DNA of 32,600 nt from Candidatus Nanopelagicales bacterium (GCA_030157865.1 JAOATY010000043.1:1-32600); one strand, 5' to 3'. Shown: positions 7,278-17,415, numbered from the stretch's first letter. Program-made: numbers and translations. Notes: generated from the sequence alone by a model not told the origin.

Positions 7278-8108
7278 TTAAACCGCGAATTTTGCAGCTG
7301 GACTTGGGATTCCGTGGGCCTGGAAGTAGGCGGCTCCCCCATCATGTGCGGTGAGCACCCAGGGGCCTTCTTCAGTGATTGCAACGGTGTGCTCCCAATG
7401 CGCAGCGCGGGAACCATCGGTAGTTACAACAGTCCAATCGTCTTCCAAAGTTCTGACATGGCGACTACCTAATGTGGCCATAGGTTCGATCGCAAGTGCC
7501 ATACCAACTACTAACTCAGGGCCATGTCCTGGTTCACCGTAATTAGGTACAAGTGGATCCATGTGCATTTTCGTTCCAATGCCATGACCGCCGTACTCTT
7601 CCAAAATTCCGTACGGACCTGCGTTGCGAATAGTTTTTTCAACTGCATGACTGATGTCCGAGAGTCGATTTCCTGCAGCTGCTTTTGCTAGTCCAGCCCA
7701 CATAGAAAGTTCAGTTGTCTTGCTAAGTGCAGTTTGTTTTTCAATTGCAGTTCCAATTTCAATTGTCACTGCTGCGTCGCCATTCCAACCTTCGACAATT
7801 GCACCGAAGTCAACCGAAAGAATGTCACCGTCTTGCAACGGTCTTGGATTTGGAATTGCGTGAACAACTTCTTCATTTACTGATGCACAAATAACTGACG
7901 GGTAACCAAAGTAACCAAGGAAGGATGATTCAGCGCCGGCTGCTTGTAACATTTCTCGCGCAATGCGATCAAGTTGATCGGTCGTTACTCCAGGAACTGC
8001 TTCAACTTGCATGCGAGCAAGTACGTCTGCAACAACTAGTCCTGCTTTGCGCATCAATAAAAATTGATCTGGAGTTTTGATTTCGAATTTACTTTTACGA
8101 CCAAACAT
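7278..8108 (-). CDS. map: Methionine aminopeptidase, type I
   Basis: Map removes the initiator Met from nascent proteins in the cytoplasm. The 276-residue product has the pita-bread fold motifs with all five metal ligands: Asp100 (ILSVDFG), Asp111 (GDAAVT), His175 (GGHGIG), Glu208 (AIEPM) and Glu239 (EHTVAI). His83 (VVHAIPNPRP) is the substrate-binding His. There is no N-terminal SH3 zinc extension, so this is a short type I form. It starts 9 bases after adk and ends the spc-type operon, as in many Actinobacteria and Firmicutes. The Shine-Dalgarno site is weak. Confidence 0.97.
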   Translation of the reverse strand: MFGRKSKFEIKTPDQFLLMRKAGLVVADVLARMQVEAVPGVTTDQLDRIAREMLQAAGAESSFLGYFGYPSVICASVNEEVVHAIPNPRPLQDGDILSVDFGAIVEGWNGDAAVTIEIGTAIEKQTALSKTTELSMWAGLAKAAAGNRLSDISHAVEKTIRNAGPYGILEEYGGHGIGTKMHMDPLVPNYGEPGHGPELVVGMALAIEPMATLGSRHVRTLEDDWTVVTTDGSRAAHWEHTVAITEEGPWVLTAHDGGAAYFQAHGIPSPAAKFAV

Positions 8109-8117
8109 TTGGTCCCA

Positions 8118-8675
8118 CTAACTATTTAACGCAGCAGAAATTCGCGCAGTTACTTCTTCTACGGAACCAAGTCCATCAACTTGAACGAGAAGTCCACGTG
8201 ATTTGTACAAAGCAGTTAGCGGAGCAGTTTGCTCTTCATAAACTTCAAGTCTGCGACGAATCACTTCTTCAGTGTCATCTGCGCGACCTTGTTCTATTGC
8301 TCTGCCAAGTAAGCGCTTAACAACTTCATCAGTATCTGCAGTTAGTTCAATTACCCGATCTAACGGAGTAGTGCTGAGCATGCCATCAAGCTCTGCAACT
8401 TGCGCAACTGTTCGTGGGTATCCATCAAGCAAGAAGCCTGCTTTGGTATCTGCTTCTTTAAGACGTTCCCGCACCATGCCGTTAGTAACAGAATCCGGAA
8501 CGTATTCACCGGCATCCATGTACTTCTTGGCTTCTTGGCCAAGTGCAGTTCCCTGGGTCAGGTTCAAACGAAATAGATCGCCAGTTGATACGTGTGGAAT
8601 TCCAAACTCTTCGCAGATCATGGCTGCTTGAGTACCTTTGCCAGCTCCTGGTGGCCCCATGATGAGCAGGCGCAT
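8118..8675 (-). CDS. adk: Adenylate kinase, short-LID form
   Basis: Adk catalyses AMP + ATP to 2 ADP. The 185-residue protein has the P-loop GPPGAGKGT (residues 7-15), the AMP-binding helix [10 protein letters not shown], the GYPRT motif and [33 protein letters not shown]. The LID is short and lacks the Cys4 zinc site, as in Mycobacterium. The ATG overlaps the secY stop by one base (TAATG), so translation is coupled to secY. No strong Shine-Dalgarno site of its own is visible. Confidence 0.97.
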   Translation of the reverse strand: MRLLIMGPPGAGKGTQAAMICEEFGIPHVSTGDLFRLNLTQGTALGQEAKKYMDAGEYVPDSVTNGMVRERLKEADTKAGFLLDGYPRTVAQVAELDGMLSTTPLDRVIELTADTDEVVKRLLGRAIEQGRADDTEEVIRRRLEVYEEQTAPLTALYKSRGLLVQVDGLGSVEEVTARISAALNS

Positions 8676-9967
8676 TACTTCAAGAAGCCTTCGTAATTAC
8701 GCTGTTGCAACTGGCTTTCAATCTGCTTCACAGTATCCAGTCCTACACCCACGATGATCAAAATGCTGGTTCCGCCGAAAGCAAATCTTGTGCCGACGCC
8801 CAGCGCTTCAAATGCTAGGTAAGGCAGAGTTGCGATTGTTGCTAAGTAAATAGCTCCTGGCAATGTGATTCGGTTTAGAACGTATGCAAGGTAGTCAGCG
8901 GTTGGCTTGCCGGCACGGATGCCAGGAATAAAGCCGCCGTACTGCTTCATGTTGTCAGCAGTTTCTTCTGGGTTGAAAGTGATCGATACATAGAAGTATG
9001 CAAAGAAAAGAATCAAAAGGAAGTTAACCGTTAGGTAGCCTGCGCGACCTGGATCCATGTAGGTAGCAACCCATTGTGCCCAGTCAGCCTGTGAGCCAGT
9101 GAGCTGAACAATCAAAGATGGAATGTAAAGCAATGACGAAGCAAAGATGACTGGAATGATTCCCGCTTGGTTTACCTTGATCGGTAAGTAAGTGGAAGTG
9201 CCACCGTATGACTTGCGACCAACTTGGCGCTTTGCGTATTGAACTGGAATTCGACGTTGAGCTTGCTCAACGAAAACGATTCCAACAATAGTTGCACCAA
9301 TTACCAAAACAACAAGTAAGAACTTTAGCGATCCATCAATTGTGAAGATCGAAACAAGTTGTCCTGGGAAGGAAGAAATGATTGAAGAGAAGATCAAGAT
9401 TGACATACCGTTACCGACACCACGGTCAGTAATCAATTCGCCAAGCCACATGATCAAAGCTGTACCAGCTGTCATAACAACAACGATGGTTAACAACATT
9501 TGAATCGATTGATTTGGCAATAGTTGCTCATTACATCCCTGGAATAAGCGACCTGGAGTACGAGCCAAAGTAATGATGGTCGTTGACTGCAGAACCGCTA
9601 AACCGATTGTTAAGTAACGGGTGTACTGAGTGATCTTTGCTTGCCCGGCTGAACCTTCTTTTTTCAAAGTTTCAAGACGAGGAATAACCACGGTGAGCAA
9701 CTGAATAATGATGCTCGAAGTGATGTAAGGCATGATGCCAAGAGCAAAGATCGATAGCTGCAAAAGTGCGCCACCACTGAAAAGGTTAATCAGTCCGTAA
9801 ATCGAGTTATCTTGCACCGAATCGACACAAGTTTGCACTGCGGAGTAACTGACGCCAGGTGCTGGAACTACTGAACCAAGGCGAAAGAGGCCGATCATGC
9901 CCAAGGTAAACAACAACTTGCGGCGCAGATCCGGAGTCCGGAATGCGGCTGCGAATGCACTTAGCAC
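8675..9967 (-). CDS. secY: Protein translocase subunit SecY
   Basis: SecY is the channel of the Sec translocon in the inner membrane. The 430-residue product has about ten hydrophobic segments, beginning with [22 protein letters not shown]. The second segment region reads [24 protein letters not shown]. The cytosolic loop has [14 protein letters not shown], and the late loops have [23 protein letters not shown], both family hallmarks. The start is GTG with a near-perfect AAAGGAGG five bases upstream. Between rplO and this gene lies a strong hairpin (separate entry), so its expression may be tuned apart from the ribosomal genes. adk follows by a one-base overlap. Confidence 0.98.
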   Translation of the reverse strand: MLSAFAAAFRTPDLRRKLLFTLGMIGLFRLGSVVPAPGVSYSAVQTCVDSVQDNSIYGLINLFSGGALLQLSIFALGIMPYITSSIIIQLLTVVIPRLETLKKEGSAGQAKITQYTRYLTIGLAVLQSTTIITLARTPGRLFQGCNEQLLPNQSIQMLLTIVVVMTAGTALIMWLGELITDRGVGNGMSILIFSSIISSFPGQLVSIFTIDGSLKFLLVVLVIGATIVGIVFVEQAQRRIPVQYAKRQVGRKSYGGTSTYLPIKVNQAGIIPVIFASSLLYIPSLIVQLTGSQADWAQWVATYMDPGRAGYLTVNFLLILFFAYFYVSITFNPEETADNMKQYGGFIPGIRAGKPTADYLAYVLNRITLPGAIYLATIATLPYLAFEALGVGTRFAFGGTSILIIVGVGLDTVKQIESQLQQRNYEGFLK

Positions 9968-10000
9968 TGTTGCCTCCTTTTGATTAACTGATTAGAAATG

Positions 10001-10042
10001 CATTTGATTTCGACGGCCTCATACAACCGTCGAAATCAAATG
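10001..10042 (-). promoter_or_regulatory. 16-bp perfect hairpin between rplO and secY
   Basis: CATTTGATTTCGACGG (10001-10016) and its exact reverse complement (10027-10042) flank a 10-base loop. The hairpin begins two bases after the rplO stop and ends about 18 bases before the secY Shine-Dalgarno site. On the transcribed strand it is followed by CATTTCTAATCAG, not a U-run. It could attenuate transcription, protect the 3' end of the ribosomal mRNA, or mark an RNase cut that uncouples secY. The pairing is seen directly. The role is inferred. Confidence 0.85.
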
Positions 10043-10044
10043 AA

Positions 10045-10485
10045 TCAGATCTGGTTTACGGAACCACCAGCAGCAGCAATTTTTGCTTTAGCTGATTCTG
10101 AGAAAGCATTTGCAGTTACCTTGACGGAAACCGTGATTTCGCCTTGTCCAAGCACCTTGACTAGTTCGCCCTTGCGGACAGCGCCAGCCTTAACTAGGTC
10201 AGAGATTGTTACGTCTCCACCCTTAGGGAATAGTGCGTTGATCTGAGCTACGTTAACGACCTGGTACTCGGTGCCGAATGGATTCTTGAATCCCTTTAGC
10301 TTTGGAGTGCGCATGTGAAGTGGCATTTGGCCACCCTCGAAGCGAGCCGGAACTTGATAGCGAGCCTTTGTACCTTTGGTACCGCGACCTGCTGTCTTAC
10401 CCTTGCTACCTTCACCACGGCCTACGCGTGTCTTGGCAGTCTTGCTACCCGGTGCCGGGCGAAGATGATGAACCTTAAGTGTCAT
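10045..10485 (-). CDS. rplO: 50S ribosomal protein uL15
   Basis: uL15 is a central 50S assembly protein. The 146-residue product has the basic glycine-rich N-terminus ([21 protein letters not shown]), the loop [27 protein letters not shown], and the C-terminal globular domain with [32 protein letters not shown]. Length and sequence are normal. A GAGGAGG Shine-Dalgarno site lies within the end of rpmD. It is followed by a hairpin and secY. Confidence 0.98.
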   Translation of the reverse strand: MTLKVHHLRPAPGSKTAKTRVGRGEGSKGKTAGRGTKGTKARYQVPARFEGGQMPLHMRTPKLKGFKNPFGTEYQVVNVAQINALFPKGGDVTISDLVKAGAVRKGELVKVLGQGEITVSVKVTANAFSESAKAKIAAAGGSVNQI

Positions 10486-10487
10486 GG

Positions 10488-10670
10488 TTACTTAACCTCC
10501 TCAACGCTGACCAAGTGACGAACGGTGTTAACCATGCCACGAATTTCTGGACGATCTTCTTTAACGACAGTATCGCCAATTCGCTTCAAGCCAAGTGAGC
10601 GCAATGTGTCGCGCTGATTCTGCTTGCCGCCAATTTCAGACTTCAACTGAGTTACCTTTAGCTGAGCCAT
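10488..10670 (-). CDS. rpmD: 50S ribosomal protein uL30
   Basis: This 60-residue small protein reads [20 protein letters not shown], then [39 protein letters not shown], the complete uL30 fold of two helices and a three-stranded sheet. The ATG overlaps the rpsE stop by one base, so translation is coupled. Position between rpsE and rplO is the standard spc-operon order. Confidence 0.97.
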   Translation of the reverse strand: MAQLKVTQLKSEIGGKQNQRDTLRSLGLKRIGDTVVKEDRPEIRGMVNTVRHLVSVEEVK

Positions 10671-11284
10671 TACGCACCGACCTTTTCTGCATTCGCACGA
10701 AGTAAGGCAGCCGGAGCAACCTGATCAAGCGGCAGACCACGGCGAGCAGCAACCTGCTCTGGGCGTTCTAGCATTTTCAGCGCAGCAACAGTTGCGTGAA
10801 CAATGTTGATTGCGTTGTCAGATCCAAGTGACTTGGAAAGAACGTCATGGATTCCAGCGCACTCAAGTACGGCGCGAACTGGTCCACCAGCGATAACACC
10901 AGTACCTGGAGCGGCTGGACGAAGCATTACAACTCCGGCTGCAGCCTCACCCTTAACTGGATGCGGGATTGTGCTTTGGATACGAGGTACTGCGAAGAAA
11001 TTCTTCTTTGCTTCCTCAACACCCTTGGCGATTGCGGCAGGAACTTCTTTTGCCTTGCCGTAGCCCACGCCTACACGACCGTCGCCGTCACCGACAACAA
11101 CTAGAGCGGTGAAGCTAAAGCGACGACCACCCTTAACAACTTTGGATACACGGTTGATCGCAACAACGCGTTCTACGAATGCGCTCTTTTCGGCAGGTGC
11201 CTGTGAGCGATCATTACGATCACGACGTTCGCGACGATCGTTACCGCCTTCGCGAGTTTCACCACCACGTTGGTTAGCAGCCAT
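10670..11284 (-). CDS. rpsE: 30S ribosomal protein uS5
   Basis: uS5 shapes the mRNA entry tunnel and affects decoding fidelity. The 204-residue product has a charged, disordered N-terminus of about 35 residues (rich in R, N, D and G), as in other Actinobacteria. The S5 RNA-binding domain follows: [50 protein letters not shown]. The C-terminal domain has [47 protein letters not shown] site precedes the ATG. It starts 27 bases after rplR. Confidence 0.98.
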   Translation of the reverse strand: MAANQRGGETREGGNDRRERRDRNDRSQAPAEKSAFVERVVAINRVSKVVKGGRRFSFTALVVVGDGDGRVGVGYGKAKEVPAAIAKGVEEAKKNFFAVPRIQSTIPHPVKGEAAAGVVMLRPAAPGTGVIAGGPVRAVLECAGIHDVLSKSLGSDNAINIVHATVAALKMLERPEQVAARRGLPLDQVAPAALLRANAEKVGA

Positions 11285-11311
11285 AATAACTTTTCCTACT
11301 TCCTTCGTGAC

Positions 11312-11692
11312 TTAGAAATCGAGGCCGCCCTCGCGGGCGCCATCAGCTAGGGCCGCAATACGACCGTGGTACTTGTTACCACCGCGGTCGAATACGACTG
11401 TTGAAATACCGGCTTGCTTTGCACGTTCTGCAACAAGTTTGCCGACCTCACGGGCCTTAGCGCTCTTGTCATCTGACTTGCTCTTCAAGGTCTTTTCCAT
11501 TGTTGATGCGTATGCAAGTGTGTGACCTGCAACATCGTCAACGACCTGGACCGAGATGTGGCGAGCAGAACGGTTAACAACCATGCGTGGACGCGCAGTT
11601 GTTCCCGAAAGCTTCTTGCGAACTCGAGTGTGGCGACGCTTACGCGCTACCGCCTTCTTGTTACCTGAACCTAATTTGGCTACGACAGACAT
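11312..11692 (-). CDS. rplR: 50S ribosomal protein uL18
   Basis: uL18 binds 5S rRNA and attaches it to the 50S central protuberance. The 126-residue product has the basic N-terminus [40 protein letters not shown]. The C-terminal signature [44 protein letters not shown] follows. It is separated from rplF by two bases and its Shine-Dalgarno site is weak, suggesting coupling to rplF translation. Confidence 0.97.
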   Translation of the reverse strand: MSVVAKLGSGNKKAVARKRRHTRVRKKLSGTTARPRMVVNRSARHISVQVVDDVAGHTLAYASTMEKTLKSKSDDKSAKAREVGKLVAERAKQAGISTVVFDRGGNKYHGRIAALADGAREGGLDF

Positions 11693-11694
11693 GA

Positions 11695-12237
11695 TTACTT
11701 CTTGCCAGCCTTTCCAGCCTTGCGACGAATAACTTCGTCTGAATAACGGATACCTTTTGCCTTGTATGGATCTGGCTTACGAAGCTTGCGTAGGTTTGCG
11801 GATACTTCGCCAACCTGCTGCTTATCGATACCGGATACATGCAATTTTGTTGGAGTCTCAACTGTGAAAGTGATTCCTGCTGGTGCAGTTACCTTCACTG
11901 GGTGTGAGTAACCAAGTGCAAATTCAAGAGTGTCTCCCTGCGCTGCAACACGGTAACCAGTTCCGGAGATTTCCAAGGTCTTTGAATAACCTTCGGTAAC
12001 TCCAGTGATCATGTTTGCAACCAATGTGCGAGTTAGACCGTGACGGGCACGGCTTTCGCGCTCATCGTTTGGACGGACAACTGAAAGCTGACCATCTTCA
12101 TCGCGAGAAACGGTGATTGGCTCAACAACAACATGTGAAAGCTGACCCTTAGGTCCCTTTACTGTGATGTTTGCACCATCAATAGTTACGTCTACTCCAC
12201 TTGGAATAGCGATTGGCATACGACCGATACGTGACAT
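11695..12237 (-). CDS. rplF: 50S ribosomal protein uL6
   Basis: uL6 sits near the factor-binding base of the 50S stalk. I place the start at 12237, giving [21 protein letters not shown] and 180 residues, because AGGGGA lies about seven bases upstream and this is the family N-terminus. An upstream ATG at 12297 would add 20 unconserved residues and overlap rpsH. The protein has two similar uL6 domains and the C-terminal motif [30 protein letters not shown]. Confidence 0.97.
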   Translation of the reverse strand: MSRIGRMPIAIPSGVDVTIDGANITVKGPKGQLSHVVVEPITVSRDEDGQLSVVRPNDERESRARHGLTRTLVANMITGVTEGYSKTLEISGTGYRVAAQGDTLEFALGYSHPVKVTAPAGITFTVETPTKLHVSGIDKQQVGEVSANLRKLRKPDPYKAKGIRYSDEVIRRKAGKAGKK

Positions 12238-12248
12238 GGCAGTTCCCC

Positions 12249-12647
12249 TTACCAGACGTAGGCGAGAACTTCTCCACCTACGCCCTTCTGTGCGCACTGC
12301 TTGTCAGTTAAAAGACCTGTTGATGTTGAAATGATTGCCACACCAAGTCCGCCAAGTACGCGAGGAAGAGCAGTGCTCTTTGCGTAAACACGAAGACCTG
12401 GCTTGGAAACACGACGGACACCGGCGATTGAACGCTCGCGGTTTGGTCCGTACTTCAAGCTGATGTTAAGAGTCTTGCCAACTGGCGCATCTGCAACGTC
12501 AAAGCTTCCGATGTAACCCTCGCGCTTGAGGATTTCAGCGATGTGCTCTTTCATTTTGGAATGCGGCATTGACACGGACTCGTGGTGAGCCGAGTTTGCA
12601 TTGCGAACACGCGTGAGCATGTCTGCAATTGGGTCGGTCATAGTCAT
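12249..12647 (-). CDS. rpsH: 30S ribosomal protein uS8
   Basis: uS8 is a primary 16S rRNA binder and, in E. coli, the spc-operon repressor. The 132-residue product reads [20 protein letters not shown], then [20 protein letters not shown], and ends with the conserved [26 protein letters not shown]. Translation could begin at the first or third codon (both Met). A uS8-type operator was not recognised near rplE. It lies 57 bases after rpsN and 11 bases before rplF. Confidence 0.98.
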   Translation of the reverse strand: MTMTDPIADMLTRVRNANSAHHESVSMPHSKMKEHIAEILKREGYIGSFDVADAPVGKTLNISLKYGPNRERSIAGVRRVSKPGLRVYAKSTALPRVLGGLGVAIISTSTGLLTDKQCAQKGVGGEVLAYVW

Positions 12648-12704
12648 TGGCTTATCGCCCTTCTCGTCGCGGTATCCCTTTCGAGACCTACGTCGTTGTT
12701 GTTG

Positions 12705-12890
12705 TTACCAGGAGCTCTTAGTGATACCTGGAAGTTCGCCAGCATGTGCCATCTCACGGAAGCAAATACGGCATAGGCCGAACTTGCGGTAAACCGAATG
12801 AGGACGACCGCAGCGCTGGCAGCGGGTGTAACCACGAACTTTGAACTTCGGGGTTTCGTTGGACTTGTTCTTAAGACCGGTTTTCGCCAT
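12705..12890 (-). CDS. rpsN: 30S ribosomal protein uS14, zinc-binding type Z
   Basis: This is the short (61-residue) form, [20 protein letters not shown]..., with Cys24-x2-Cys27 and Cys40-x2-Cys43 forming a zinc ribbon, followed by [21 protein letters not shown]. It is located between rplE and rpsH as in Gram-positive bacteria. An AAGGAGG site nine bases before the ATG overlaps the end of rplE. No zinc-free paralogue is present in this window. Confidence 0.97.
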   Translation of the reverse strand: MAKTGLKNKSNETPKFKVRGYTRCQRCGRPHSVYRKFGLCRICFREMAHAGELPGITKSSW

Positions 12891-12893
12891 GAC

Positions 12894-13457
12894 TTAAGCC
12901 TCCTTGAATGGGAAGCCCAGGTGCTTTAGCAGCGCCCGACCTTCAGCATCGTTAGCAGCAGTTGTAACCAAAGTGATATCCATACCACGCTGGCGATCTA
13001 CTGAGTCTGGATTGATTTCGTGGAACATAACCTGCTCGGTTAGACCGAAGGTGTAGTTGCCATTGCCATCAAATTGCTTTGGGGAAAGACCGCGGAAGTC
13101 ACGGATACGTGGCAGGGCCAGTGTCAGTAGACGATCTAGGAATTCCCACATGCGGTCACCGCGAAGTGTTACGTGTGCGCCAATTGGCATACCTTCACGA
13201 AGCTTGAACTGTGCAATCGATAGACGAGCCTTAGTTACCTGAGGCTTTTGTCCGGTGATTGCAGTTAGATCGCGGATTGCGCCTTCGATCAACTTTGAGT
13301 CACGAGCAGCTTCGCCAACACCCATGTTCACAACGATCTTGGTAAGACCTGGAACCTGCATTGCGTTTGCAAACTTGAACTCAGTTGTTAGCGCAGGAAC
13401 GATTTCCTCGCGGTACTGAGTCTTTAGACGTGGAGTTACTTTGACATCAGCAGACAT
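12894..13457 (-). CDS. rplE: 50S ribosomal protein uL5
   Basis: uL5 binds 5S rRNA and contacts the P-site tRNA. The 187-residue product has [42 protein letters not shown]. It continues with [33 protein letters not shown] and [23 protein letters not shown], and ends [10 protein letters not shown]. All of these are typical. The ATG overlaps the rplX stop by one base and has AAAGGA six bases upstream. Confidence 0.98.
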   Translation of the reverse strand: MSADVKVTPRLKTQYREEIVPALTTEFKFANAMQVPGLTKIVVNMGVGEAARDSKLIEGAIRDLTAITGQKPQVTKARLSIAQFKLREGMPIGAHVTLRGDRMWEFLDRLLTLALPRIRDFRGLSPKQFDGNGNYTFGLTEQVMFHEINPDSVDRQRGMDITLVTTAANDAEGRALLKHLGFPFKEA

Positions 13458-13804
13458 TAGATGTCCTTTCCGGTGCTGCGGGCAACGCGAACGCCACGGG
13501 AGCCTTCGTATGTTGTGCCGTCAGTACGAGTCTTAGTTACTGTGTCGCGACGGGCGCCAACCTTAGTTGGCTTGCCATCAACAAGTAGCTGAACGTTTGA
13601 AACGTGAATTGGTGCTTCGATTGTTTCGATGCCACCGACTACTACGCCTTTAGTGTTCTGTTCTTTACGAACGTGACGCTTCATGCGGTTGACGCCTTCA
13701 ACGATGACCTTGTTACGGTCTTCGAATACTGCAAGTACGGTGCCCTTTGAGCCCTTGTCCTTGCCAGCGATTACCAATACTTCATCACCAGTTTTGATTT
13801 TCAT
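13457..13804 (-). CDS. rplX: 50S ribosomal protein uL24
   Basis: uL24 starts 50S assembly and lies near the exit tunnel. The 115-residue product contains the KOW motif [34 protein letters not shown] (about residues 6-40), then [30 protein letters not shown]. It overlaps rplN by one base upstream and rplE by one base downstream, so three consecutive genes are translationally coupled. CGGAGG precedes the ATG. Confidence 0.97.
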   Translation of the reverse strand: MKIKTGDEVLVIAGKDKGSKGTVLAVFEDRNKVIVEGVNRMKRHVRKEQNTKGVVVGGIETIEAPIHVSNVQLLVDGKPTKVGARRDTVTKTRTDGTTYEGSRGVRVARSTGKDI

Positions 13805-14172
13805 TACAAAACCTCCGGTGCTAGCGAGATGATCTTCATGAACTTCTTATCGCGAAGTTCACGACCAACTGGGCCAAAGATACGGGTGCCACGAGGTTCG
13901 CCGTCAGCCTTAAGAATGACTGCTGCATTTTCATCGAAGCGGATGTAGGAACCATCTGGACGTCGGCGTTCCTTCTTGGTACGCACGATAACGGCCTTGA
14001 TGACGTCGCCCTTTTTGACGTTGCCACCAGGGATCGCGTCCTTGACTGTACCGACGACAACATCGCCGATACCTGCATAGCGACGGCCGGAACCACCGAG
14101 AACACGGATAACCAAGATTTCCTTGGCACCTGTGTTGTCAGCAACTCTTAGTCGCGACTCTTGCTGAATCAC
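13804..14172 (-). CDS. rplN: 50S ribosomal protein uL14
   Basis: uL14 contacts the 30S in bridges B5/B8. The 122-residue product is canonical: [68 protein letters not shown] and the end [21 protein letters not shown]. It starts with GTG, preceded by TAGGGA. It begins the spc-type cluster only 15 bases after rpsQ, so the S10 and spc operons look fused here. Confidence 0.98.
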   Translation of the reverse strand: MIQQESRLRVADNTGAKEILVIRVLGGSGRRYAGIGDVVVGTVKDAIPGGNVKKGDVIKAVIVRTKKERRRPDGSYIRFDENAAVILKADGEPRGTRIFGPVGRELRDKKFMKIISLAPEVL

Positions 14173-14187
14173 TTTTGATCCCTACCC

Positions 14188-14451
14188 TTACTTAGCCTTC
14201 TCGAGGATCTCGACCATGCGCCAGCGCTTGGTAGCACTGAGTGGTCGAGTTTCCATCAACAGAACACGATCGCCAATGCCAGCGGCATTTGCTTCGTCAT
14301 GTGCTTTTAGCTTGCTTGTGCGACGCACAACCTTGCCATAAAGCGGATGCTTAAATCGGTCTTCAACTGCAACGACGATGGTCTTATCCATCTTGTCGCT
14401 TACAACTAAACCTTCGCGAACCTTGCGGTCGCCGCGCTCGTCTACGCTCAT
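14188..14451 (-). CDS. rpsQ: 30S ribosomal protein uS17
   Basis: uS17 is an early 16S-binding OB-fold protein. The 87-residue product has [75 protein letters not shown], the full family signature. Its ATG overlaps the rpmC stop by four bases (ATGA), and a GAGGG site lies in the end of rpmC. Confidence 0.98.
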   Translation of the reverse strand: MSVDERGDRKVREGLVVSDKMDKTIVVAVEDRFKHPLYGKVVRRTSKLKAHDEANAAGIGDRVLLMETRPLSATKRWRMVEILEKAK

Positions 14452-14681
14452 GCTGCACCCTCATTACTTTCAACCGGCGTGATACCCAATTCGCGTTCGC
14501 GCATCACGGTGTACAGACGAGCAATTTCCTTGCGGACTGCACGTAGACGGCCATGGCTTTCAAGCTGACCGGTGGCAGCCTGGAATCGTAGGTTAAATAG
14601 TTCTTCTTTGGCTTCGCGCAACTTTGAAACTAGTTCATCGTTAGCTAGACCGCGTAAGTCAACTGTGCTTGTAGTAGGCAT
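14448..14681 (-). CDS. rpmC: 50S ribosomal protein uL29
   Basis: uL29 is a helical-hairpin protein near the tunnel exit that helps dock nascent-chain factors. The 77-residue product has [56 protein letters not shown], typical for the family. The ATG overlaps the rplP stop by one base and GAGGAG lies five bases upstream. Confidence 0.97.
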   Translation of the reverse strand: MPTTSTVDLRGLANDELVSKLREAKEELFNLRFQAATGQLESHGRLRAVRKEIARLYTVMRERELGITPVESNEGAA

Positions 14682-15094
14682 TAGATCTCCTCACGTGCAA
14701 CGATGCGGCACTTCATCGGCAATTTGTGCATTGCGCGAGTTAGCGCTTCGTGCGCGACTTTCTCGTTAGGGAAAGCAATCTCAAACATCACGCGACCTGG
14801 CTTGACGTTTGCTACCCACCATTCAGGTGAACCCTTACCGGAACCCATTCGAGTTTCAGCAGGCTTCTTTGTAAGTGGGCGGTCTGGATAAATGTTGATC
14901 CAAACTTTTCCACCACGACGAATGTGACGGGTCATTGCGATACGAGCGGACTCGATTTGACGGTTAGTAACGTATGCCGGCTCCATTGCCTGCAGACCCC
15001 ACTGACCGAAAGTTACAGCGTTGCCACCCTTTGATGCGCCGGAGCGATCTGGGTGATGCTGCTTACGGTGCTTAACGCGACGTGGAATTAACAT
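14681..15094 (-). CDS. rplP: 50S ribosomal protein uL16
   Basis: uL16 is a late assembly protein near the peptidyl transferase centre and A-site tRNA. The 137-residue product begins [24 protein letters not shown], with [69 protein letters not shown]. It is normal in length. The Shine-Dalgarno GGAAGG is in the end of rpsC, two bases upstream of this gene. Confidence 0.98.
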   Translation of the reverse strand: MLIPRRVKHRKQHHPDRSGASKGGNAVTFGQWGLQAMEPAYVTNRQIESARIAMTRHIRRGGKVWINIYPDRPLTKKPAETRMGSGKGSPEWWVANVKPGRVMFEIAFPNEKVAHEALTRAMHKLPMKCRIVAREEI

Positions 15095-15096
15095 GC

Positions 15097-15903
15097 TTAT
15101 GCACCTTCCGTTACTGGAGCTGCTTCAACTGCTGGAGCTGATTCAACTGCTGGTGTTGCTGCAGCTGAACTTGCACCTGATGAAGCGCCTCGTGGAGCAC
15201 GTGGTGCTCGAGTTGCTGGACGCGCACGTGCAGCTGCTGCTGCTTGCTCGCGCTCGGTGCGGGTTCCAAGAGCATCGCCCTTGTAGATCCATACCTTTAC
15301 GCCGATGCGACCAAAAGTTGTGCGTGCTTCGTAGAAGCCGTAATCGATGTCTGCGCGAAGTGTGTGCAATGGCACGCGACCTTCACGGTAGAACTCACGA
15401 CGTGACATTTCAGCGCCACCAAGGCGACCGGAAACCTGGATACGAATACCCTTTGCTCCACCCTTAAGTGCGGACTGCATAGCCTTCTTCATCGCGCGAC
15501 GGAATGAAACGCGGCTTGAAAGCTGCTCTGCAACACCTTGTGCAACAAGTTGTGCTTCGATTTCTGGATTCTTAACTTCCAGAACGTTTAGCTGAACTTG
15601 CTTGCCGGTTAGCTTTTCTAGCTTTCCGCGAATGATGTCTGCTTCTTGACCACGACGACCGATAACGATGCCTGGGCGTGCAGTGTGAATGTCAACGCGA
15701 ACTCGGTCACGAGTACGTTCGATTTCAACACGAGCGATTCCGGCACGTTCCATGCCTTCAGTCATGAGCTTGCGGATCTTTACATCTTCGGCAACGTAGT
15801 CGCGGTAGCGCTCGCCAACCTTTGATGAATCTGCAAACCACTTTGAGCGGTAATCAGTTGTGATGCCGAGGCGGAAGCCATACGGATTAATTTTTTGACC
15901 CAT
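15097..15903 (-). CDS. rpsC: 30S ribosomal protein uS3 with Ala/Pro-rich tail
   Basis: uS3 lines the mRNA entry channel and helps helicase activity. The 268-residue product has [23 protein letters not shown], the KH domain ([33 protein letters not shown]), and the C-terminal domain [32 protein letters not shown]. After about residue 210 there is a low-complexity tail of about 55 residues rich in Ala, Pro, Ser and Val. Its near repeats ([15 protein letters not shown]) are encoded by degenerate 18-bp units. Actinobacterial uS3 tails vary widely. AAGGGA precedes the ATG. Confidence 0.98.
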   Translation of the reverse strand: MGQKINPYGFRLGITTDYRSKWFADSSKVGERYRDYVAEDVKIRKLMTEGMERAGIARVEIERTRDRVRVDIHTARPGIVIGRRGQEADIIRGKLEKLTGKQVQLNVLEVKNPEIEAQLVAQGVAEQLSSRVSFRRAMKKAMQSALKGGAKGIRIQVSGRLGGAEMSRREFYREGRVPLHTLRADIDYGFYEARTTFGRIGVKVWIYKGDALGTRTEREQAAAAARARPATRAPRAPRGASSGASSAAATPAVESAPAVEAAPVTEGA

Positions 15904-15908
15904 TGTGA

Positions 15909-16277
15909 CTATCCCTTCTTCTGGGAGTCAACGGACTCGACGACTACGGTGATGTGGCTAGTGCGCTTCAAGATCTGGCTTGCGCGACCCTGGGCACGTG
16001 GACGGAAACGCTTCATTGTTGGACCCTCATCGACAAATGCCTGAGTGATAACAAGAGTGCGTGCATCCAAGTTGTAGTTGTTAGTTGCGTTAGCAATTGC
16101 GCTACCCACAACCTTGCCAATTGGCTCACTTGCAGCTTGTGGTGCAAAGCGAAGAAGTGTCTGTGCTTCTTGAGCGTTCATTCCACGGATCATGTCGATT
16201 ACTCGACGTGCCTTTTGTGGTGTGACGCGAACGAAACGTGCCTGCGCACGAGCCGAGTTTGTTGTTAAAGCTTCCAT
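15909..16277 (-). CDS. rplV: 50S ribosomal protein uL22
   Basis: uL22 extends a beta-hairpin into the exit tunnel and is a known site of macrolide-resistance changes. The 122-residue product has [61 protein letters not shown]. The tunnel hairpin region [29 protein letters not shown] has no visible deletion. The ATG at 16277 is preferred over the adjoining GTG at 16280 because AGGGA is five bases before the ATG but only two before the GTG. Confidence 0.96.
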   Translation of the reverse strand: MEALTTNSARAQARFVRVTPQKARRVIDMIRGMNAQEAQTLLRFAPQAASEPIGKVVGSAIANATNNYNLDARTLVITQAFVDEGPTMKRFRPRAQGRASQILKRTSHITVVVESVDSQKKG

Positions 16278-16285
16278 CACTGTCC

Positions 16286-16567
16286 CTACTTACGCTTTGC
16301 TTTGCGATCGTCCTTCACGTGACCCTTGAAGGTACGTGTTGGTGCGAATTCACCGAGCTTGTGGCCAACCATGTCTTCAGTTACAAAAACTGGAACATGC
16401 TTGCGTCCGTCATGAACAGCCAGAGTGTGGCCGAGCATGGCAGGAGAAATTACTGAGCGGCGTGACCAGGTCTTGATCACGTTCTTGGTTCCCTTTTCAT
16501 TTTGATCGTCGACCTTCTTTTGAAGGTGTCCGTCAATGAATGGACCTTTTTTCAGGCTACGTGGCAT
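16286..16567 (-). CDS. rpsS: 30S ribosomal protein uS19
   Basis: uS19 is in the 30S head and bridges to the 50S. The 93-residue product is canonical: [89 protein letters not shown] lies eight bases before the ATG. It is between rplB and rplV. Confidence 0.98.
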   Translation of the reverse strand: MPRSLKKGPFIDGHLQKKVDDQNEKGTKNVIKTWSRRSVISPAMLGHTLAVHDGRKHVPVFVTEDMVGHKLGEFAPTRTFKGHVKDDRKAKRK

Positions 16568-16578
16568 CTCAATAACTC

Positions 16579-17415
16579 CTAGCGCTTCTTGCCGGTCTTG
16601 CGGCGACGGACGATCATCTTGTCGCTGGCCTTATTGGCTGCGCGAGTACGACCTTCTGCTTTACCGTTTGGATTCACTGGGTGACGTCCACCGGAAGTCT
16701 TACCTTCACCACCACCATGCGGGTGATCGACAGGGTTCATAGCAACACCACGAACGGTTGGGCGCTTGCCCTTCCAACGCATACGGCCAGCTTTACCCCA
16801 GTTGATGTTTGACTGTTCTGCGTTACCAACTTCACCGATGGTTGCGCGGCAGCGTGCATCTACGTTACGGATTTCGCCGGATGGCATACGCAGCTGTGCG
16901 TATGGTCCGTCCTTAGCAACAAGCTGAACAGAAGTTCCTGCGCTACGAGCAATCTTTGCTCCGCCACCTGGGCGAAGTTCGATCGCGTGAATCACAGTAC
17001 CTACTGGGATGTTGCGAAGTGGCAAGTTGTTGCCTGGCTTGATGTCAGCAGCTGGACCGGTTTCGATGCGGTCGCCTTGCTTTAGCTTGTTAGGCGCAAT
17101 GATGTAACGCTTCTCGCCATCTGCGTAATGCAAAAGTGCAATACGAGCAGTACGGTTCGGATCGTATTCGATGTGTGCAACCTTTGCTGGTACACCATCT
17201 TTGTCATTGCGACGGAAGTCGATTAGACGATAAGCGCGCTTGTGACCGCCACCTTGGTGACGAGCTGTTACACGACCGGCGTTGTTACGGCCACCCTTGC
17301 TGTGAAGCGGGCGTACCAATGACTTTTCTGGCGTTGAACGCGTGATTTCGACGAAGTCGGCAACACTGGAGCCACGACGGCCCGGAGTGGTCGGCTTGTA
17401 CTTACGGATTCCCAT
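16579..17415 (-). CDS. rplB: 50S ribosomal protein uL2
   Basis: uL2 is required for subunit association and lies near the peptidyl transferase centre. The 278-residue product has [21 protein letters not shown], the OB and SH3-like domains ([48 protein letters not shown]), and the invariant C-terminal [22 protein letters not shown]. Length is normal. AGGGA precedes the ATG, just downstream of a hairpin spanning the rplW stop. Confidence 0.98.
   Translation of the reverse strand: MGIRKYKPTTPGRRGSSVADFVEITRSTPEKSLVRPLHSKGGRNNAGRVTARHQGGGHKRAYRLIDFRRNDKDGVPAKVAHIEYDPNRTARIALLHYADGEKRYIIAPNKLKQGDRIETGPAADIKPGNNLPLRNIPVGTVIHAIELRPGGGAKIARSAGTSVQLVAKDGPYAQLRMPSGEIRNVDARCRATIGEVGNAEQSNINWGKAGRMRWKGKRPTVRGVAMNPVDHPHGGGEGKTSGGRHPVNPNGKAEGRTRAANKASDKMIVRRRKTGKKR

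Noticed and set aside
15093-15467. A Leu/Gln-rich plus-strand open frame opposite rpsC
   Set aside because: Its repetitive composition is the antisense of the Ala/Pro repeat tail of uS3. No independent signals.
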